The notes: generated by a model from the letters alone, not told the origin. DNA of 64,000 bases from Cytobacillus sp. NJ13 (GCA_030348385.1 JAUCFP010000006.1:5049501-5113500), one strand, 5' to 3'; counted from the stretch's first letter, positions 39,226 through 49,974 are shown. Numbers and translations are program-made.

Positions 39226-40367
39226 GAAAAAAATTAAAAATAGGTATCACCTGCTATCCCACGGTGGGAGGATCAGGTGTTGTTGCAACAGAACTGGGTA
39301 AAATGCTGGCCGAAAAAGGCCATGAAATACATTTTATTTCATCAAGCCTCCCTTTTAGACTGAAAAGGATGTACCCAAATATTTTTTATCACCAGGTGGA
39401 TGTAAATCAATACTCCGTGTTCCAATATGCTCCTTACGATATCGCGCTTGCAAGTAAAATGGCAGAAGTGATAAAACGCGAGGGACTTGACCTTCTTCAT
39501 GTGCATTATGCAATTCCGCATGCAGTTTGTGCGATTCTGGCTAAGCAGATGAGCGGTACGGATATTAAGATTGTTACGACCCTTCATGGAACAGATATTA
39601 CCGTTCTCGGGTATGATCCATCCCTGACAGATGCAATCCGTTTTGGAATCGAAAAATCTGATGGCGTTACAGCGGTCTCCAATGCGCTCATTTCGCAAAC
39701 TTATGACCTGATAAAACCTGATAAATCAATAAGAGCGGTTTATAACTTTATTGATGAACGAATATACAAGAAAACCGATTCTGCTTATCTTAAAGAAGAA
39801 TATGGTATAAAAGCGGATGAGAAGGTTATCATCCATGTTTCCAATTTCCGCGGTGTAAAGCGGGTGCCTGATGTTGTCAAAGCTTTTGCAAAAATCATGG
39901 AAGAATTTCCTTCCAAGCTGCTATTAGTAGGCGATGGACCGGAAATGACCGTAATATGCAGGCTGGTGAATGATCTGCAGCTTAAAGATAAGGTCTTGTT
40001 TTTGGGAAAACAGGATAATTTGGAGGAACTTTACAGCATTAGTGATTTAATGCTCTTATTATCGGAAAAGGAAAGCTTTGGACTTGTTGCTCTCGAGGCG
40101 ATGGCATGCGGAGTGCCATGCATCGGCACAAAAGTCGGGGGAATTCCAGAAGTAATCAGCGACGGTGAGACTGGTTATATTTGTACTCTGGGGGATATAA
40201 CTGATATCTCACGAAAAGCAATTAAACTGCTTAAGGATGAGCTCCTTCTTAAAAGGTTTGCTTCCCAATCCATTTCACTTGCAAAAGACAGGTTCAGTGC
40301 CGGCCAGATTGTCATTCAATATGAAGAGTTTTATTATGAACTTTTGGAAAAAGGTGACCTTGGATGA
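39222..40367 (+). CDS. bshA: L-malate N-acetylglucosaminyltransferase BshA
   Basis: GT4-family glycosyltransferase, first step of bacillithiol synthesis from UDP-GlcNAc and malate. The 381-residue product shows [16 protein letters not shown] at the N-terminus and the EX7E block [20 protein letters not shown]. The order bshB1-bshA is usual; the final bshC gene is not in this window, as expected from Bacillus where it lies elsewhere. Confidence 0.96.
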   Translation: MRKKLKIGITCYPTVGGSGVVATELGKMLAEKGHEIHFISSSLPFRLKRMYPNIFYHQVDVNQYSVFQYAPYDIALASKMAEVIKREGLDLLHVHYAIPHAVCAILAKQMSGTDIKIVTTLHGTDITVLGYDPSLTDAIRFGIEKSDGVTAVSNALISQTYDLIKPDKSIRAVYNFIDERIYKKTDSAYLKEEYGIKADEKVIIHVSNFRGVKRVPDVVKAFAKIMEEFPSKLLLVGDGPEMTVICRLVNDLQLKDKVLFLGKQDNLEELYSISDLMLLLSEKESFGLVALEAMACGVPCIGTKVGGIPEVISDGETGYICTLGDITDISRKAIKLLKDELLLKRFASQSISLAKDRFSAGQIVIQYEEFYYELLEKGDLG

Positions 40368-41572
40368 ATGAAGCTTTTTTAATGGCAGTTCCTGTGCTCA
40401 AGGATATAGAAGCGGCAGGCTATGAGGCCTATTTTGTTGGAGGTTCTGTCAGGGATCATATCCTAGGTAAAGAAATTGCGGACGTTGATATTGCCACTTC
40501 CGCTGCCCCTGAGGAAGTAAAAACCATATTTTCAAGAACACTTGATGTGGGCATTGAGCATGGCACTGTGGTTGTCCTATATAATGGAATACCCTATGAA
40601 ATTACAACTTTCAGGACAGAGGCTGAATATCTGGATTTTAGGCGTCCTTCGGAAGTTCAATTTATCAGATCTCTGGAAGAGGATTTGAAAAGAAGAGATT
40701 TTACGATGAACGCCATTGCCATGGATAAGGAAGGGCGACTTATTGATCCCTTTAACGGCAGGGGCGCTATAGAGGAAAAAAGAATCTGCACCGTTGGACA
40801 GCCTGCTGAGAGATTTACTGAAGATGCACTTCGAATGATGAGAGCAGTCCGCTTTTTTAGTCAGCTTGCATTCGAAATTGAAAGAAAAACGTATGATGCT
40901 TTGGCATCTTTGGCTCATTTACTTGAAAACATTGCAGTGGAAAGAAAGCTGGCAGAATTCGAAAAGCTATTAGCAGGAACCAGCCGGATGAAGGCTCTTA
41001 AGGTCATTGGGGAAACAGGATTGTCTAAGTATTTGCCAGCTATGTCTGGCTTCCGAAAGGAATTAATGCAGGCAGAAGATTATAATGCAGCTGAACTGAC
41101 AGTGGATGAAATGTGGGCCTTTCTTGCATGCATCTTTGATTTGGGCGAGTCGCAGGCTGAAGCTTTTTTTAAGAGCTGGAAACTGCCTATAAAGAAAATA
41201 AAAAAGATATTGGCAATTAATAGATGGATTCGGTATAGAGCCAACAACAAGTGGGATGCCTATTCCCTTTACCAGGCAGGGGGCGTTTCACTTAACGCCG
41301 AGCGTGTCCGCAACGTAATCATGCATGAGGACTCAATCAGGGGGACCGATACCCTGAGGAGTCAATACAATTCCCTGCCGATTAAAGAGAGAAGTGATCT
41401 TCAGCTTACCGGAGATAACCTGATGGATTGGTTTGGCAAACCTCCTGGTCCCTGGATCAAAGCGGAGCTTGAAAAAACGGAGAAAGCTGTCTTGAGCGGC
41501 GAATTGAATAATAGCAATGAATCCATAAGGGAGTGGCTCATAAATTGCAATCAGAAATCAGGAAAAAATTGA
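40364..41572 (+). CDS. cca: CCA tRNA nucleotidyltransferase
   Basis: Adds the CCA end to tRNAs. The 402-residue class II enzyme has the nucleotidyltransferase loop [13 protein letters not shown] and catalytic DVDIATSA, the template-base motif [16 protein letters not shown], and the helical body [14 protein letters not shown]. It overlaps bshA by 4 nt and birA by 28 nt, continuing the dapB-birA operon. Confidence 0.95.
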   Translation: MNEAFLMAVPVLKDIEAAGYEAYFVGGSVRDHILGKEIADVDIATSAAPEEVKTIFSRTLDVGIEHGTVVVLYNGIPYEITTFRTEAEYLDFRRPSEVQFIRSLEEDLKRRDFTMNAIAMDKEGRLIDPFNGRGAIEEKRICTVGQPAERFTEDALRMMRAVRFFSQLAFEIERKTYDALASLAHLLENIAVERKLAEFEKLLAGTSRMKALKVIGETGLSKYLPAMSGFRKELMQAEDYNAAELTVDEMWAFLACIFDLGESQAEAFFKSWKLPIKKIKKILAINRWIRYRANNKWDAYSLYQAGGVSLNAERVRNVIMHEDSIRGTDTLRSQYNSLPIKERSDLQLTGDNLMDWFGKPPGPWIKAELEKTEKAVLSGELNNSNESIREWLINCNQKSGKN

Positions 41573-42528
41573 TTGATGCTTTTACGAAAAGCAAGGAGGA
41601 ATACCTTTCAGGCCAGTATTTAGCCGACCTGATTGGCTGTTCAAGAACGGCTGTATGGAAGCATATTGAAGAGCTGAGGAAAGAAGGTTTTGAACTGGAA
41701 GCGGTCAGAAGAAAAGGATATCGGATTACGAAAACACCTGAAAAGGTTACTCCTGATGAAATCAGGCTGGGTTTGCAGACTGAAACACTTGGCCGTCAAA
41801 TTCATCATGAAGAAAGTGTTGACTCAACTCAGAAGATTGCCCACCGCCTTGCTTACGAGGGTGCAGAGGAAGGAACAGTCGTCATTGCGGAAGAACAGCT
41901 GTCAGGCAGGGGTAGAATGGACAGGAGATGGCATTCCCCAAAATCAACCGGTGTATGGATGAGTGTTATCCTGAGGCCGAACATTCCACCTCCGAAAGCA
42001 CCGCAGCTTACGCTCATTACAGCAGTGGCTGTTGTACAGGCGATTGAAGAGTTAACAGATTTAACACCGCAAATTAAATGGCCGAATGATATTTTAATGA
42101 ACGGGAAAAAAGTTACTGGAATCCTGACTGAACTGCAGGCGGATGCAGACCGCATAATTTCAATAATCATCGGCATTGGAATCAATGTTAACCAGGCGCA
42201 TGATGATTATCCAGATGAACTTAAAGAGATTGCCACTTCTTTATCCATTGAAAAAGGCGAAAAGCTTTCAAGAGCAGAGCTGATTAGAGTATTGCTGGGC
42301 AAACTGGAAAACCTTTATAAACTGTATTTAGATAAAGGCTTCTATCCGATTAAGCTTTTATGGGAAAGTTATGCTGTCAGCATTGGCAAGAACCTTACTG
42401 CAAGAACTATTACCGGCAGCATATATGGCAAGGCTCTTGGAATTACAGAAGATGGGGTCCTAATGATTGAAGACAGCAGCGGGAAGGTCCATCACGTCTA
42501 TTCTGCGGACATTGAGCTGGATGTCTAA
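41545..42528 (+). CDS. birA: Biotin operon repressor / biotin-protein ligase
   Basis: Bifunctional protein: it ligates biotin to acetyl-CoA carboxylase BCCP and represses biotin genes. About 327 residues: N-terminal helix-turn-helix (about 15-60, with IGCSRTAVWKHIEELRKEG), ligase domain with GRGRMDRRW and IKWPNDIL, and C-terminal SH3-like domain. TTG 41545 is chosen because it aligns with the B. subtilis start; GTG 41533 is the alternative. It starts inside the cca 3' end. Confidence 0.95.
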   Translation: MQSEIRKKLIDAFTKSKEEYLSGQYLADLIGCSRTAVWKHIEELRKEGFELEAVRRKGYRITKTPEKVTPDEIRLGLQTETLGRQIHHEESVDSTQKIAHRLAYEGAEEGTVVIAEEQLSGRGRMDRRWHSPKSTGVWMSVILRPNIPPPKAPQLTLITAVAVVQAIEELTDLTPQIKWPNDILMNGKKVTGILTELQADADRIISIIIGIGINVNQAHDDYPDELKEIATSLSIEKGEKLSRAELIRVLLGKLENLYKLYLDKGFYPIKLLWESYAVSIGKNLTARTITGSIYGKALGITEDGVLMIEDSSGKVHHVYSADIELDV

Positions 42529-42704
42529 TTTGCTCGCCTACAATTTTTTATAGCCAATTCTTTTACCTTTTTGATATACTTTTTATGGGCAGTATCCTTA
42601 AAAGAACTGCACCTTTTTGCAAGAATCATAAAATAAATAGAATATCTGCCTAGATCCAAAAAATGGACCGGGACAGAGGGATGAACTGATATATGAGCTA
42701 TTGC

Positions 42705-42735
42705 AAAATCCTTCTGCCTTCAGAAGGATTTTTTA
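42705..42735 (+). terminator. Terminator after birA
   Basis: AAAATCCTTCTG, loop CCTT, CAGAAGGATTTTTT. It ends the dapB-birA operon; the rest of the 270-nt gap has no gene. Confidence 0.92.
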
Positions 42736-42799
42736 AATGTTCTGTTTTTTAACTCATTTGGAAGTTTTATTGCCTCTTCCTGCATAAGGAGGACGAATA

Positions 42800-43636
42800 A
42801 TGAAGCAAACAACTGATTTTCTGAAAATGAAGGAAAATGATGAGAAAATTGTCATGCTGACCGCTTATGATTTTCCTGCTGCCAAACAGGCCGAAAATGC
42901 CAATGTGGACATGATTCTTGTTGGGGACTCGCTTGGGATGGTAGTGCTGGGCTATGATTCAACCGTTCCCGTTACAATGGAGGATATGATTCATCATGGA
43001 AAAGCTGTCAAGCGAGGAGCAAAAAATACATTCATTGTGATTGATATGCCGTTTATGAGCTATCATTTGTCCGCAAAAGATACACTTATAAATGGAGCAA
43101 GGCTTATTCAGGAAACAGGAGCACATGCTGTTAAGCTTGAAGGCGGTGATGAAGTCGCAAAACATATCGGAGCGTTAACAAAAGCAGGTATTCCTGTTGT
43201 TGCCCACTTGGGGCTGACACCACAATCCGTGGGGGTCCTGGGCGGATATAAAGTCCAGGGGAAAAACGCTGAAGCAGCCAGAAAGCTGATTGATGATGCC
43301 AGGGAATGTGAGAGGGCTGGAGCTTTTGCTCTTGTCCTCGAGTGTGTTCCAAAACAGCTGGCAAAGCAGATTACTGAAGAATTGACGATTCCTGTCATTG
43401 GAATCGGAGCCGGCAAGGATACAGATGGACAGGTTCTTGTTTACCATGATGTATTAGGATACGGTGTAGAGCGTGTTCCCAAGTTTGTGAAACAGTATGA
43501 AAACCTGAACCCGATTATCGGCGATAGTCTTGCGGCTTATTCTGCAGAAGTGAAGAACGGATCATTTCCTGATGACTCCCATTCTTTCAAGATGAAAGAG
43601 GAAGAGCTGCAGAGCTTGTATGGAGGAAAAGTATGA
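42800..43636 (+). CDS. panB: 3-methyl-2-oxobutanoate hydroxymethyltransferase
   Basis: First step of pantothenate synthesis, making ketopantoate with methylene-tetrahydrofolate. The 278-residue product has [26 protein letters not shown] with the metal-binding Asp, the catalytic Glu region ALVLECVP and IGIGAG. ATG 42800 follows AAGGAGGACG. Overlaps panC by 4 nt. Confidence 0.97.
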   Translation: MKQTTDFLKMKENDEKIVMLTAYDFPAAKQAENANVDMILVGDSLGMVVLGYDSTVPVTMEDMIHHGKAVKRGAKNTFIVIDMPFMSYHLSAKDTLINGARLIQETGAHAVKLEGGDEVAKHIGALTKAGIPVVAHLGLTPQSVGVLGGYKVQGKNAEAARKLIDDARECERAGAFALVLECVPKQLAKQITEELTIPVIGIGAGKDTDGQVLVYHDVLGYGVERVPKFVKQYENLNPIIGDSLAAYSAEVKNGSFPDDSHSFKMKEEELQSLYGGKV

Positions 43637-44490
43637 GAACGATTACTGATATAAGAGAAATGCAAAGTATTGCTTTTCAGCTTAAGAGGGAAGGAAAGAC
43701 AATCGGCTTCGTCCCGACTATGGGTTATTTGCATGATGGCCATCTTTCCTTATTAAGTGCCGCCAGAAAAGAAAATGATGTGACAGTGGTAAGCATCTTT
43801 GTCAATCCGCTTCAATTTGGCCCTAAAGAAGATTTAGCGACATATCCCAGGGATTTCGAGCGTGACAGCAGCCTTGCAGAGAATGAGGGGAACGACTATA
43901 TCTTCTATCCTTCAGCAGAAGAAATGTATCCTGTGACTCCGTCTGTAACGGCCAATGTACAGGACCGGACGGATGTCTTATGCGGGAAATCCAGGCCGGG
44001 ACATTTCGACGGTGTTGCAACGGTCCTTATAAAGCTCATTAACATTGTACAGCCTGATAAAGTATATTTTGGGATGAAGGATGCTCAGCAGGTGGCTGTT
44101 GTTGATGGACTTGTAAGAGATTTCAATATTCCTGTGGAAATTGTCCCTGTTCAGACGGTCAGGGAAGAAGATGGCCTGGCTAAGAGCTCAAGGAACGTGC
44201 ATCTTCTTCCAGCAGAACGCGACCAGGCAACAGCTCTCTATCAAAGTCTTAAGATGGCGGAGTCCGCTATAGCTGAAGGGGAACATGATCCTCAAAGGAT
44301 TCTCGCACGCATGAAGGAATTCATTAAACAAAATACAAGCGGGGAAATAGATTATATTGAAATTCTATCCTATCCCCATCTTAAACAGCTTTCCCGCCTG
44401 GAAGGTAAAATCATCATCGCAATGGCCGTTAAATTCTCAAAGGCCCGTTTAATAGATAACGCTATAATATCAGTGAAAAAAGAAAGCTAA
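43633..44490 (+). CDS. panC: Pantothenate synthetase
   Basis: ATP-dependent joining of pantoate and beta-alanine. The 285-residue protein shows the nucleotide-binding HIGH-like motif in [27 protein letters not shown] and the second ATP motif [12 protein letters not shown]. It overlaps the panB stop (ATGA) and is followed 14 nt later by panD. Confidence 0.97.
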   Translation: MRTITDIREMQSIAFQLKREGKTIGFVPTMGYLHDGHLSLLSAARKENDVTVVSIFVNPLQFGPKEDLATYPRDFERDSSLAENEGNDYIFYPSAEEMYPVTPSVTANVQDRTDVLCGKSRPGHFDGVATVLIKLINIVQPDKVYFGMKDAQQVAVVDGLVRDFNIPVEIVPVQTVREEDGLAKSSRNVHLLPAERDQATALYQSLKMAESAIAEGEHDPQRILARMKEFIKQNTSGEIDYIEILSYPHLKQLSRLEGKIIIAMAVKFSKARLIDNAIISVKKES

Positions 44491-44504
44491 GGGAGGAAGG
44501 CAGC

Positions 44505-44888
44505 ATGTTTCGCACCATGATGAATGGCAAGATCCATCGTGCAACAGTAACAGAAGCCAATCTTAATTATGTTGGCAGCATCACTATCGATACAGACATC
44601 ATTGAAGCAGTAGGAATGGCTCCCAATGAAAAAGTTCAAATCGTTAATAATAACAATGGGGCAAGATTTGAAACCTATATTATACCCGGTGAAAGAGGGA
44701 GCGGCGTAATCTGCGTGAATGGTGCAGCTGCACGCCTTGTTCAGGAAGGGGATATTGTCATTATCATTTCTTATGCTCTCGTTCCTGATGAAAAGGTGCC
44801 TTATCATGAACCAAAGGTAGCGATAATGGACAGCAGCAATCGGATCACTGACATGATACATGCAGAGCCGGAAAGTACGGTTTTATAA
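44505..44888 (+). CDS. panD: Aspartate 1-decarboxylase proenzyme
   Basis: Makes beta-alanine from aspartate using a pyruvoyl group. The 127-residue proenzyme has the self-cleavage site Gly24-Ser25 in NYVGSITID, catalytic Tyr near [10 protein letters not shown] and Lys9 in MMNGKIHR. Last gene of panBCD; a terminator follows. Confidence 0.97.
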   Translation: MFRTMMNGKIHRATVTEANLNYVGSITIDTDIIEAVGMAPNEKVQIVNNNNGARFETYIIPGERGSGVICVNGAAARLVQEGDIVIIISYALVPDEKVPYHEPKVAIMDSSNRITDMIHAEPESTVL

Positions 44889-44903
44889 TAGAGTTATTTT
44901 AGG

Positions 44904-44936
44904 TGCTGAACTCTTATGGAGCTTCAGCTCTTTTTT
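44904..44936 (+). terminator. Terminator of panBCD
   Basis: GCTGAACTC and GAGCTTCAGC pair with one bulge, then TTTTTT. Confidence 0.8.
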
Positions 44937-44973
44937 ATAAATTTTGAAAAGCATTCATTTTTAACTTCGATAA

Positions 44974-45035
44974 CAGTCTGGCTCCAGCGCCTGCCCCTCG
45001 AGGTGCCGGAGACGGGCAAGGCGCTTCCGCTTTTC
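44974..45035 (+). repeat. Dispersed palindromic repeat, short copy R5
   Basis: Begins CAGTCTGGCTCCAGCGCC and ends GGCGCTTCCGCTTTTC. AGCGCC/GGCGCT and GCCC/GGGC pair around a CTCGAG loop. The preceding TTCGATAAC is shared with R3. It lies in the gap between panD and dinG. Confidence 0.82.
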
Positions 45036-45160
45036 TTATAATCACCGTGAATAACGGCATAGTTCAGGTGGAAGAAAAATAATAAGGGAAAAGCTATTTG
45101 CCTTTTTCTTTTTCCGTTTTTATGATACCGTTTGAATGACTGAATATAGAGGTGTTAGCC

Positions 45161-47959
45161 ATGGGTAATAAATATGTTGTAGTGGATCTGGAAACAACCG
45201 GGAACGCCCCGAAAAAAGGCGATAAAATGATACAATTCGCTGCTGTGGTGATTGAAAACGGAAAAATCACAGAGGAATACTCCTCCCTTGTAAACCCGGA
45301 GCAATCCATCCCCCCTTTCATAGAAGAGCTGACAGGATTGTCAGATGAAATGGTCGAGAATGCCCCGCTCTTTTCGGAAATTGCCCCTAAAGTCTTGACT
45401 TTGCTTGAGGGTGCCTATTTTGTGGCTCATAATGTTTTATTTGATTTATCTTTTTTACAGGAAGAATTAATTGAGGCAGGATATAACGGGTTTTACGGTC
45501 CTGTTCTTGATACAGTTGAGATGGCCCGTATTCTTTTTCCGACCGCAGATAGCTTCAAATTATCTGATCTTGCACTCCGGGAAGGCCTTAATCATGAACG
45601 TCCCCATCAGGCAGACAGTGATGCGTATGTAACTGCTGAGCTCCTGTTAATATTATTAAACAAGTTTAAAAACCTTCCCCAAAACACCATAGAACAGCTG
45701 CACAAGCTGTCTGGAGGCTTAAAGAGTGATCTTGATATATTATTGGACGAGCTCATTGCTGTTAATGAAAGTAAGATTGGGTATTTAGCTGATGAAATTG
45801 AAGTTCACAGAGGGATTGCTTTGAAAAAAGAGATGAAAGCACAGGAATCTCCAGGCTCCGAATTTCAGGGCTTTCCATTCAGTGATGAGGAAAAGCAGGA
45901 AATGTTCATTAAAGCTTTCCCTGCTTATGAAAAAAGGCAAGGCCAGTTTATCATGATGGATTCGGTTTATGGAGCGTTCAAAAATAAACAGCATGCAATA
46001 ATAGAGGCAGGCACTGGTGTTGGGAAATCTTTAGCATATCTTGTTCCATCGGCTGTTTATGCAAAGGAAAGCGGAAGAACTGTCCTTATCAGTACATATA
46101 CAACACAGCTGCAGGAGCAGCTGCTGGCGAAGGATGTTCCTCTGCTGCAAAAGATGCTGTCGTTTCCGCTTAAAGCTGTATTGCTAAAGGGGAGAAGCCA
46201 CTACATCAGCCTTGCGAAGTTTGTTCAAACGTTAAGAGATAATGAAGATAATTATGATACAATCCTCAGCAAAATGCAGATTCTTGTCTGGCTCCTAGAG
46301 ACTGACACGGGAGATATTGATGAATTGAACCTGTCAAGCGGCGGGATGATTTACTGGAGCAGGATAAAGAATGATGAAACAGCTTTTTTGCAGGATAAGT
46401 CGTGGATTTCCAGAGATTTTTATCTGAGGGCAAGAAAGGATGCACAAAAGGCAGATATTATTATTACGAATCATTCACTGCTTTTAACGGATCTTACAGC
46501 AGAGAATGTTATTTTGCCTGAATTCAGCCATGTGGTTATCGATGAGGGGCATCATTTTGTTAAGGCTTCAGGGAAACATTTTGGCAACAAGCTTGATTAT
46601 CTATCAGTTCGGCTGATGCTTGGACAAATTGGATTATTTGAACAGAAACAGCTATATTATAAGCTTGAAAAGCTGGTGGAAGACAAAGCAGAGACACCTG
46701 ATGATTTCATGCATTCTTTTGAAATCAACCAAATAATAGCTGAGATTATTCATGAAATGGATGAGTTGTTTAGAGTTATAGCGATTTATGCTAAAAAATT
46801 TACAAAAGCAAAAAAAAGCGTAAATCGAATTACGGTCCGATTTAAAAGTGCTGCTAACAAGGAGACGAATGCTGTATTAGCGAGTGCGGAACGTTTTGGA
46901 TTTATGCTAAAGGAATTGATCCAAGGCTTAGACAGCCGTGTAGGCGCAGTTTCAAAGATTAAATCGGCTCTTTCTTTTGAGGAAAAGGCATTAATGGAGG
47001 AAGTGGCTTCCATTTTGGATGATTTGAGGGATATGTATGAGGACTTAAACCATATCTTTCACTTGCCGTCCCCGGAATTTGTTGTTTGGATTGAGATGGA
47101 TACGCGCTCTGCACAAAATGCCACAACTGTTTATGCACAGCCTGTATCGGTTTCTGAATATCTTTATGAACAATTCTTCAGCCAAAAGGAAAGTGCGGTC
47201 ATTACATCTGCTACTTTATCTGTAAAAAATTCTTTCAGTTTTATTCTAAAGGAACTGGGGCTTGAGGAACAGCAATGCACTATGAAGCAAATTCAATCTC
47301 CTTTTGATTATCAGAGGCAGGTTAAGCTCGTGGTTTCTGATGATTTGCCTGAAGTTAATGCAGTACCGCTCGAGGAGTATGTGGCATCTATTACCGAGCA
47401 TATAATTTCAATTGCGGAAGCAGCGAAAGGAAGAATGCTGATTCTTTTCACTTCGCATGAGATGTTAAGGAGAACCTATGAGCTTATTAAGGAATCAGGT
47501 TTTCTGGAGGATTATGCTCTAATTGCCCAGGGTGTTACAAGCGGAAGCCGATCAAGGCTTACGAGGAATTTTCAGCGATTTGATAAAGCCATTCTTTTAG
47601 GGACAAGCAGCTTTTGGGAAGGTGTGGATATCCCGGGGGAGGATCTTTCCTGCCTTGTTATTGTCAGACTGCCTTTTTCACCGCCAGATGAACCGATGGC
47701 ACAGGCGAAAAATGAGCAAATTGCAATTGAAGGAAAAAACCCATTTTCCGAATACTCATTGCCCGAAGCAGTTATCCGCTTTAAGCAAGGTGTCGGGAGA
47801 TTAATCAGAACACGTTCGGATAGAGGAGTCATCGTGATATTTGACCGGAGAATTATCACCGCAAGGTATGGAAAGGCATTTCTGGATTCCATTCCGCCTA
47901 TTCCTGTCCAGAAAAGTAATATTGATGAAATTGTCGAATTAATTTATACTTGGCTGTAA
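45161..47959 (+). CDS. dinG: DinG-family exonuclease/helicase-like protein
   Basis: 932 residues from ATG 45161 behind AGAGGTG. The N-terminal DEDD 3'-5' exonuclease domain (about 1-190) shows VVDLETTG and the H-x4-D end HQADSDAY. A superfamily 2 helicase core follows with Walker A EAGTGVGKS, DEGH box and the late motif QGVGRLIRTRSDRG. The cysteines that hold the 4Fe-4S cluster of E. coli DinG are absent, as in staphylococcal DinG, which acts as a nuclease rather than a helicase. DNA repair role by family. Confidence 0.94.
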   Translation: MGNKYVVVDLETTGNAPKKGDKMIQFAAVVIENGKITEEYSSLVNPEQSIPPFIEELTGLSDEMVENAPLFSEIAPKVLTLLEGAYFVAHNVLFDLSFLQEELIEAGYNGFYGPVLDTVEMARILFPTADSFKLSDLALREGLNHERPHQADSDAYVTAELLLILLNKFKNLPQNTIEQLHKLSGGLKSDLDILLDELIAVNESKIGYLADEIEVHRGIALKKEMKAQESPGSEFQGFPFSDEEKQEMFIKAFPAYEKRQGQFIMMDSVYGAFKNKQHAIIEAGTGVGKSLAYLVPSAVYAKESGRTVLISTYTTQLQEQLLAKDVPLLQKMLSFPLKAVLLKGRSHYISLAKFVQTLRDNEDNYDTILSKMQILVWLLETDTGDIDELNLSSGGMIYWSRIKNDETAFLQDKSWISRDFYLRARKDAQKADIIITNHSLLLTDLTAENVILPEFSHVVIDEGHHFVKASGKHFGNKLDYLSVRLMLGQIGLFEQKQLYYKLEKLVEDKAETPDDFMHSFEINQIIAEIIHEMDELFRVIAIYAKKFTKAKKSVNRITVRFKSAANKETNAVLASAERFGFMLKELIQGLDSRVGAVSKIKSALSFEEKALMEEVASILDDLRDMYEDLNHIFHLPSPEFVVWIEMDTRSAQNATTVYAQPVSVSEYLYEQFFSQKESAVITSATLSVKNSFSFILKELGLEEQQCTMKQIQSPFDYQRQVKLVVSDDLPEVNAVPLEEYVASITEHIISIAEAAKGRMLILFTSHEMLRRTYELIKESGFLEDYALIAQGVTSGSRSRLTRNFQRFDKAILLGTSSFWEGVDIPGEDLSCLVIVRLPFSPPDEPMAQAKNEQIAIEGKNPFSEYSLPEAVIRFKQGVGRLIRTRSDRGVIVIFDRRIITARYGKAFLDSIPPIPVQKSNIDEIVELIYTWL

Positions 47960-48114
47960 AAAGTTCCGGGGATTTTCAACTGAATCCTTCTATGATGAAC
48001 AAGGCATCTGTTTTATCAGGATAAATTCAGATGATTAACGCATTATAAATTTGTTGGGTTTTTTATTTATAAATACTCAGTCTGCTTTTGTTCATATGTA
48101 GGAGGAATGGAAAG

Positions 48115-48963
48115 ATGAACGTGCTGTTCGCCTTTATGCTACTGTTCACGAATTGGTATTACATACCTAAGGATTCACCAGCAGTTCCTGTTAAAGTGGA
48201 AAGCATTGACTTAAAACTAAAAAGTAATGAGCTGGCTTTTACGTTTTTTTCTTTATCTGATGGCGAGGCTTCTTTGATTCATCATGGAAATGACGAAAAA
48301 GTCCTTATTAACACCGGCGGACAAGGAACAGAGGAAGAATTAAAAAAGCTTCTTGAATTATATGGCGTTAATCGTATTTCAGCAATCATCCTGACAGATG
48401 AGGAATTATATAACATGACCAGCCTTAAATGGCTGATAGAAGATTTCGGGGTTAAAGAAATTATAGCGAATGATTCTGCAGTTTCGGATTTGAAGGGTGA
48501 GAACGGAATCAGTGATCTTAATCTGCATGCCTGGAATCAGAATTTTAAGCAGCAGCTTTTTCCGGGATTGCTTGCAGAAGTTCTTTATGCAGGTAAGGAA
48601 CCGGGGGAAGGAATGGATATTTCCTTTACATTTGCAAGGCATCGATTATTATTTATGAACTCGACAAGTCCAAAATCTAAAGATTTTTTCATGGAAAAAG
48701 AGTTATCCAATGTTAATGTTGTAAAGCTTCCTGCGTTTGGAGGGAACGATTCCATATCAGAAGAGATGATCAAACATTTGGATCCTCAGATCGCCATTCT
48801 TTTTTATAATCCATCCATAAAACATGATTCGAATCTGTTCGGACTGTTAAATGACGCCTGGGTTGATGTATATTATACAAGAAAGCACGGAACCGTCACC
48901 ATCAAATTTACAGACATTAACTATGAATTATTTACGATTTTCCAGGGCGAGGAGTTCAAATAA
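48115..48963 (+). CDS. Degenerate metallo-beta-lactamase-fold protein (ComEC C-terminal-like)
   Basis: 282 residues from ATG 48115 behind GGAGG; a hydrophobic N-terminus suggests a signal or anchor. The segment FFSLSDGEASLIHHGNDEKV followed by LINTGG copies the first strands of the secreted MBL domain seen in ComEC/Rec2 proteins. Where active enzymes have HxHxDH this one reads ILTDEELYN, so metal binding appears lost. Later blocks VVKLPAFGGNDSIS and IAILFYNP also fit the fold. It stands between dinG and ypmA, with no equivalent that I recall in B. subtilis. Function unknown. Confidence 0.75.
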   Translation: MNVLFAFMLLFTNWYYIPKDSPAVPVKVESIDLKLKSNELAFTFFSLSDGEASLIHHGNDEKVLINTGGQGTEEELKKLLELYGVNRISAIILTDEELYNMTSLKWLIEDFGVKEIIANDSAVSDLKGENGISDLNLHAWNQNFKQQLFPGLLAEVLYAGKEPGEGMDISFTFARHRLLFMNSTSPKSKDFFMEKELSNVNVVKLPAFGGNDSISEEMIKHLDPQIAILFYNPSIKHDSNLFGLLNDAWVDVYYTRKHGTVTIKFTDINYELFTIFQGEEFK

Positions 48964-48973
48964 ACAAAAATTA

Positions 48974-49027
48974 AACCTTCACGAAAATTCCCTTCGGGAG
49001 ATATTTTGTGAAGGTAATTAATTTTTT
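48974..49027 (+). terminator. Long-stem terminator before ypmA
   Basis: ACCTTCACGAAAAT and ATTTTGTGAAGGT form an interrupted long stem capped by TCCC-TTC-GGGA, followed after AATTAA by a T-run. Confidence 0.75.
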
Positions 49028-49081
49028 TATTAATAATTATCGGCAGAATCATCATCTCCCGGAAAATGGAACAACGAAAAA

Positions 49082-49100
49082 GCTGCGCTTGCAGCGCAGC
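49082..49100. other. Perfect GC-rich hairpin in the gap before ypmA
   Basis: GCTGCGC (49082-49088), loop TTGCA, GCGCAGC (49094-49100), with no T-run. It stands out in an AT-rich 300-nt gap without other genes. Confidence 0.4.
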
Positions 49101-49262
49101 ATGACGTGGTGGACCAGAAGAAAATTTATAGTTGTTTTAATACCAGTTAATCAAATCTGCTGTTATACTGTTACTGAGATTATTTCTTTGTAAAATTAGT
49201 TTAACCTTAACGGTTGAGTATATAAGTTACAAATATTGTAGAGGCTGAGGAGGAATTCCAGA

Positions 49263-49433
49263 ATGGAAAGCAAAATTGAGGTTTTATCTACCGTGAAGAT
49301 CCAGCAAAGCCCGGATCTGTATAAAATTGTTGATGCACTGAACAGAACTCTAAAAGAAAAAGACCTGATGTTCGGTTTGGCGCTTGATCAGGAAGACCAA
49401 AATAAAGCGATTTTTACGATATATCGTACATAA
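49263..49433 (+). CDS. ypmA: YpmA family small protein (DUF4264)
   Basis: A 56-residue protein beginning MESKIEVLSTVKIQQSPDLY and containing the characteristic end NKAIFTIYRT. The ATG follows GAGGAGGAATTCCAGA. It lies 15 nt before ypmB, as in B. subtilis, where ypmA-ypmB-aspB are adjacent. Function unknown; small, soluble, likely one ferredoxin-like fold. Confidence 0.88.
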   Translation: MESKIEVLSTVKIQQSPDLYKIVDALNRTLKEKDLMFGLALDQEDQNKAIFTIYRT

Positions 49434-49448
49434 AAGAGTGATTGAGAC

Positions 49449-49922
49449 ATGAAAAAAGCAATATGGGGTATCATTATTCTGCTTGTCATATGCATTGGAG
49501 CAGGCTCTTTAATTTATTTCAACAGCATGAAGCCCGTTAGAGCGGCAGAATCAAAGGCTGTAGAGCTTGCGAAAAAAGAAACGGATCTTGCTGAAACTGA
49601 AGATTTCAATTTATATCATGGCACTGAGACCTACTATGTCATCGAGGGCAAAGATCATGATGGGACAAGCATATATGTGTGGGTTCCAGAAAAAAAGGGG
49701 AAAATCGTTACATTGAAGCAATCTGATGGAATTTCCAGAAATGAAGCCATTAACAGACTTAAGCAGGAGAAAAATGCTGCTGAAATCATGTCTGTGCGGC
49801 TGGGAATGGAGAAAAATATTCCATTATGGGAAATTCATTACCGTTCCGGCAGTGATTTAATAAATTATTATTATATAGATTTTAAAACAGGAGAATGGCT
49901 AAAAAAAATTGAAAATCTATAG
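49449..49922 (+). CDS. ypmB: YpmB, PepSY-like/DUF5590 membrane-anchored protein
   Basis: 157 residues: an N-terminal membrane anchor (WGIIILLVICIGAGSLIYF, about 5-24), then an extracytoplasmic domain with two PepSY-like halves, ending DFKTGEWLKKIENL. Function not established. It sits directly between ypmA and aspB. Confidence 0.87.
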   Translation: MKKAIWGIIILLVICIGAGSLIYFNSMKPVRAAESKAVELAKKETDLAETEDFNLYHGTETYYVIEGKDHDGTSIYVWVPEKKGKIVTLKQSDGISRNEAINRLKQEKNAAEIMSVRLGMEKNIPLWEIHYRSGSDLINYYYIDFKTGEWLKKIENL

Positions 49923-49974
49923 CCTGAGGCAACACACCGCCTTAGTGCAGGAGAAAATCGGGAGGAAGCAAGCA

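Noticed and set aside
45152..47959. DinG as an active iron-sulfur helicase.
   Set aside because: The four cluster cysteines are absent and an exonuclease domain is fused at the N-terminus, as in Gram-positive DinG, so I describe it as a nuclease with a helicase-like core.
49008..49193. A 61-codon frame upstream of ypmA.
   Set aside because: It starts within a terminator stem, has no Shine-Dalgarno and no family resemblance.
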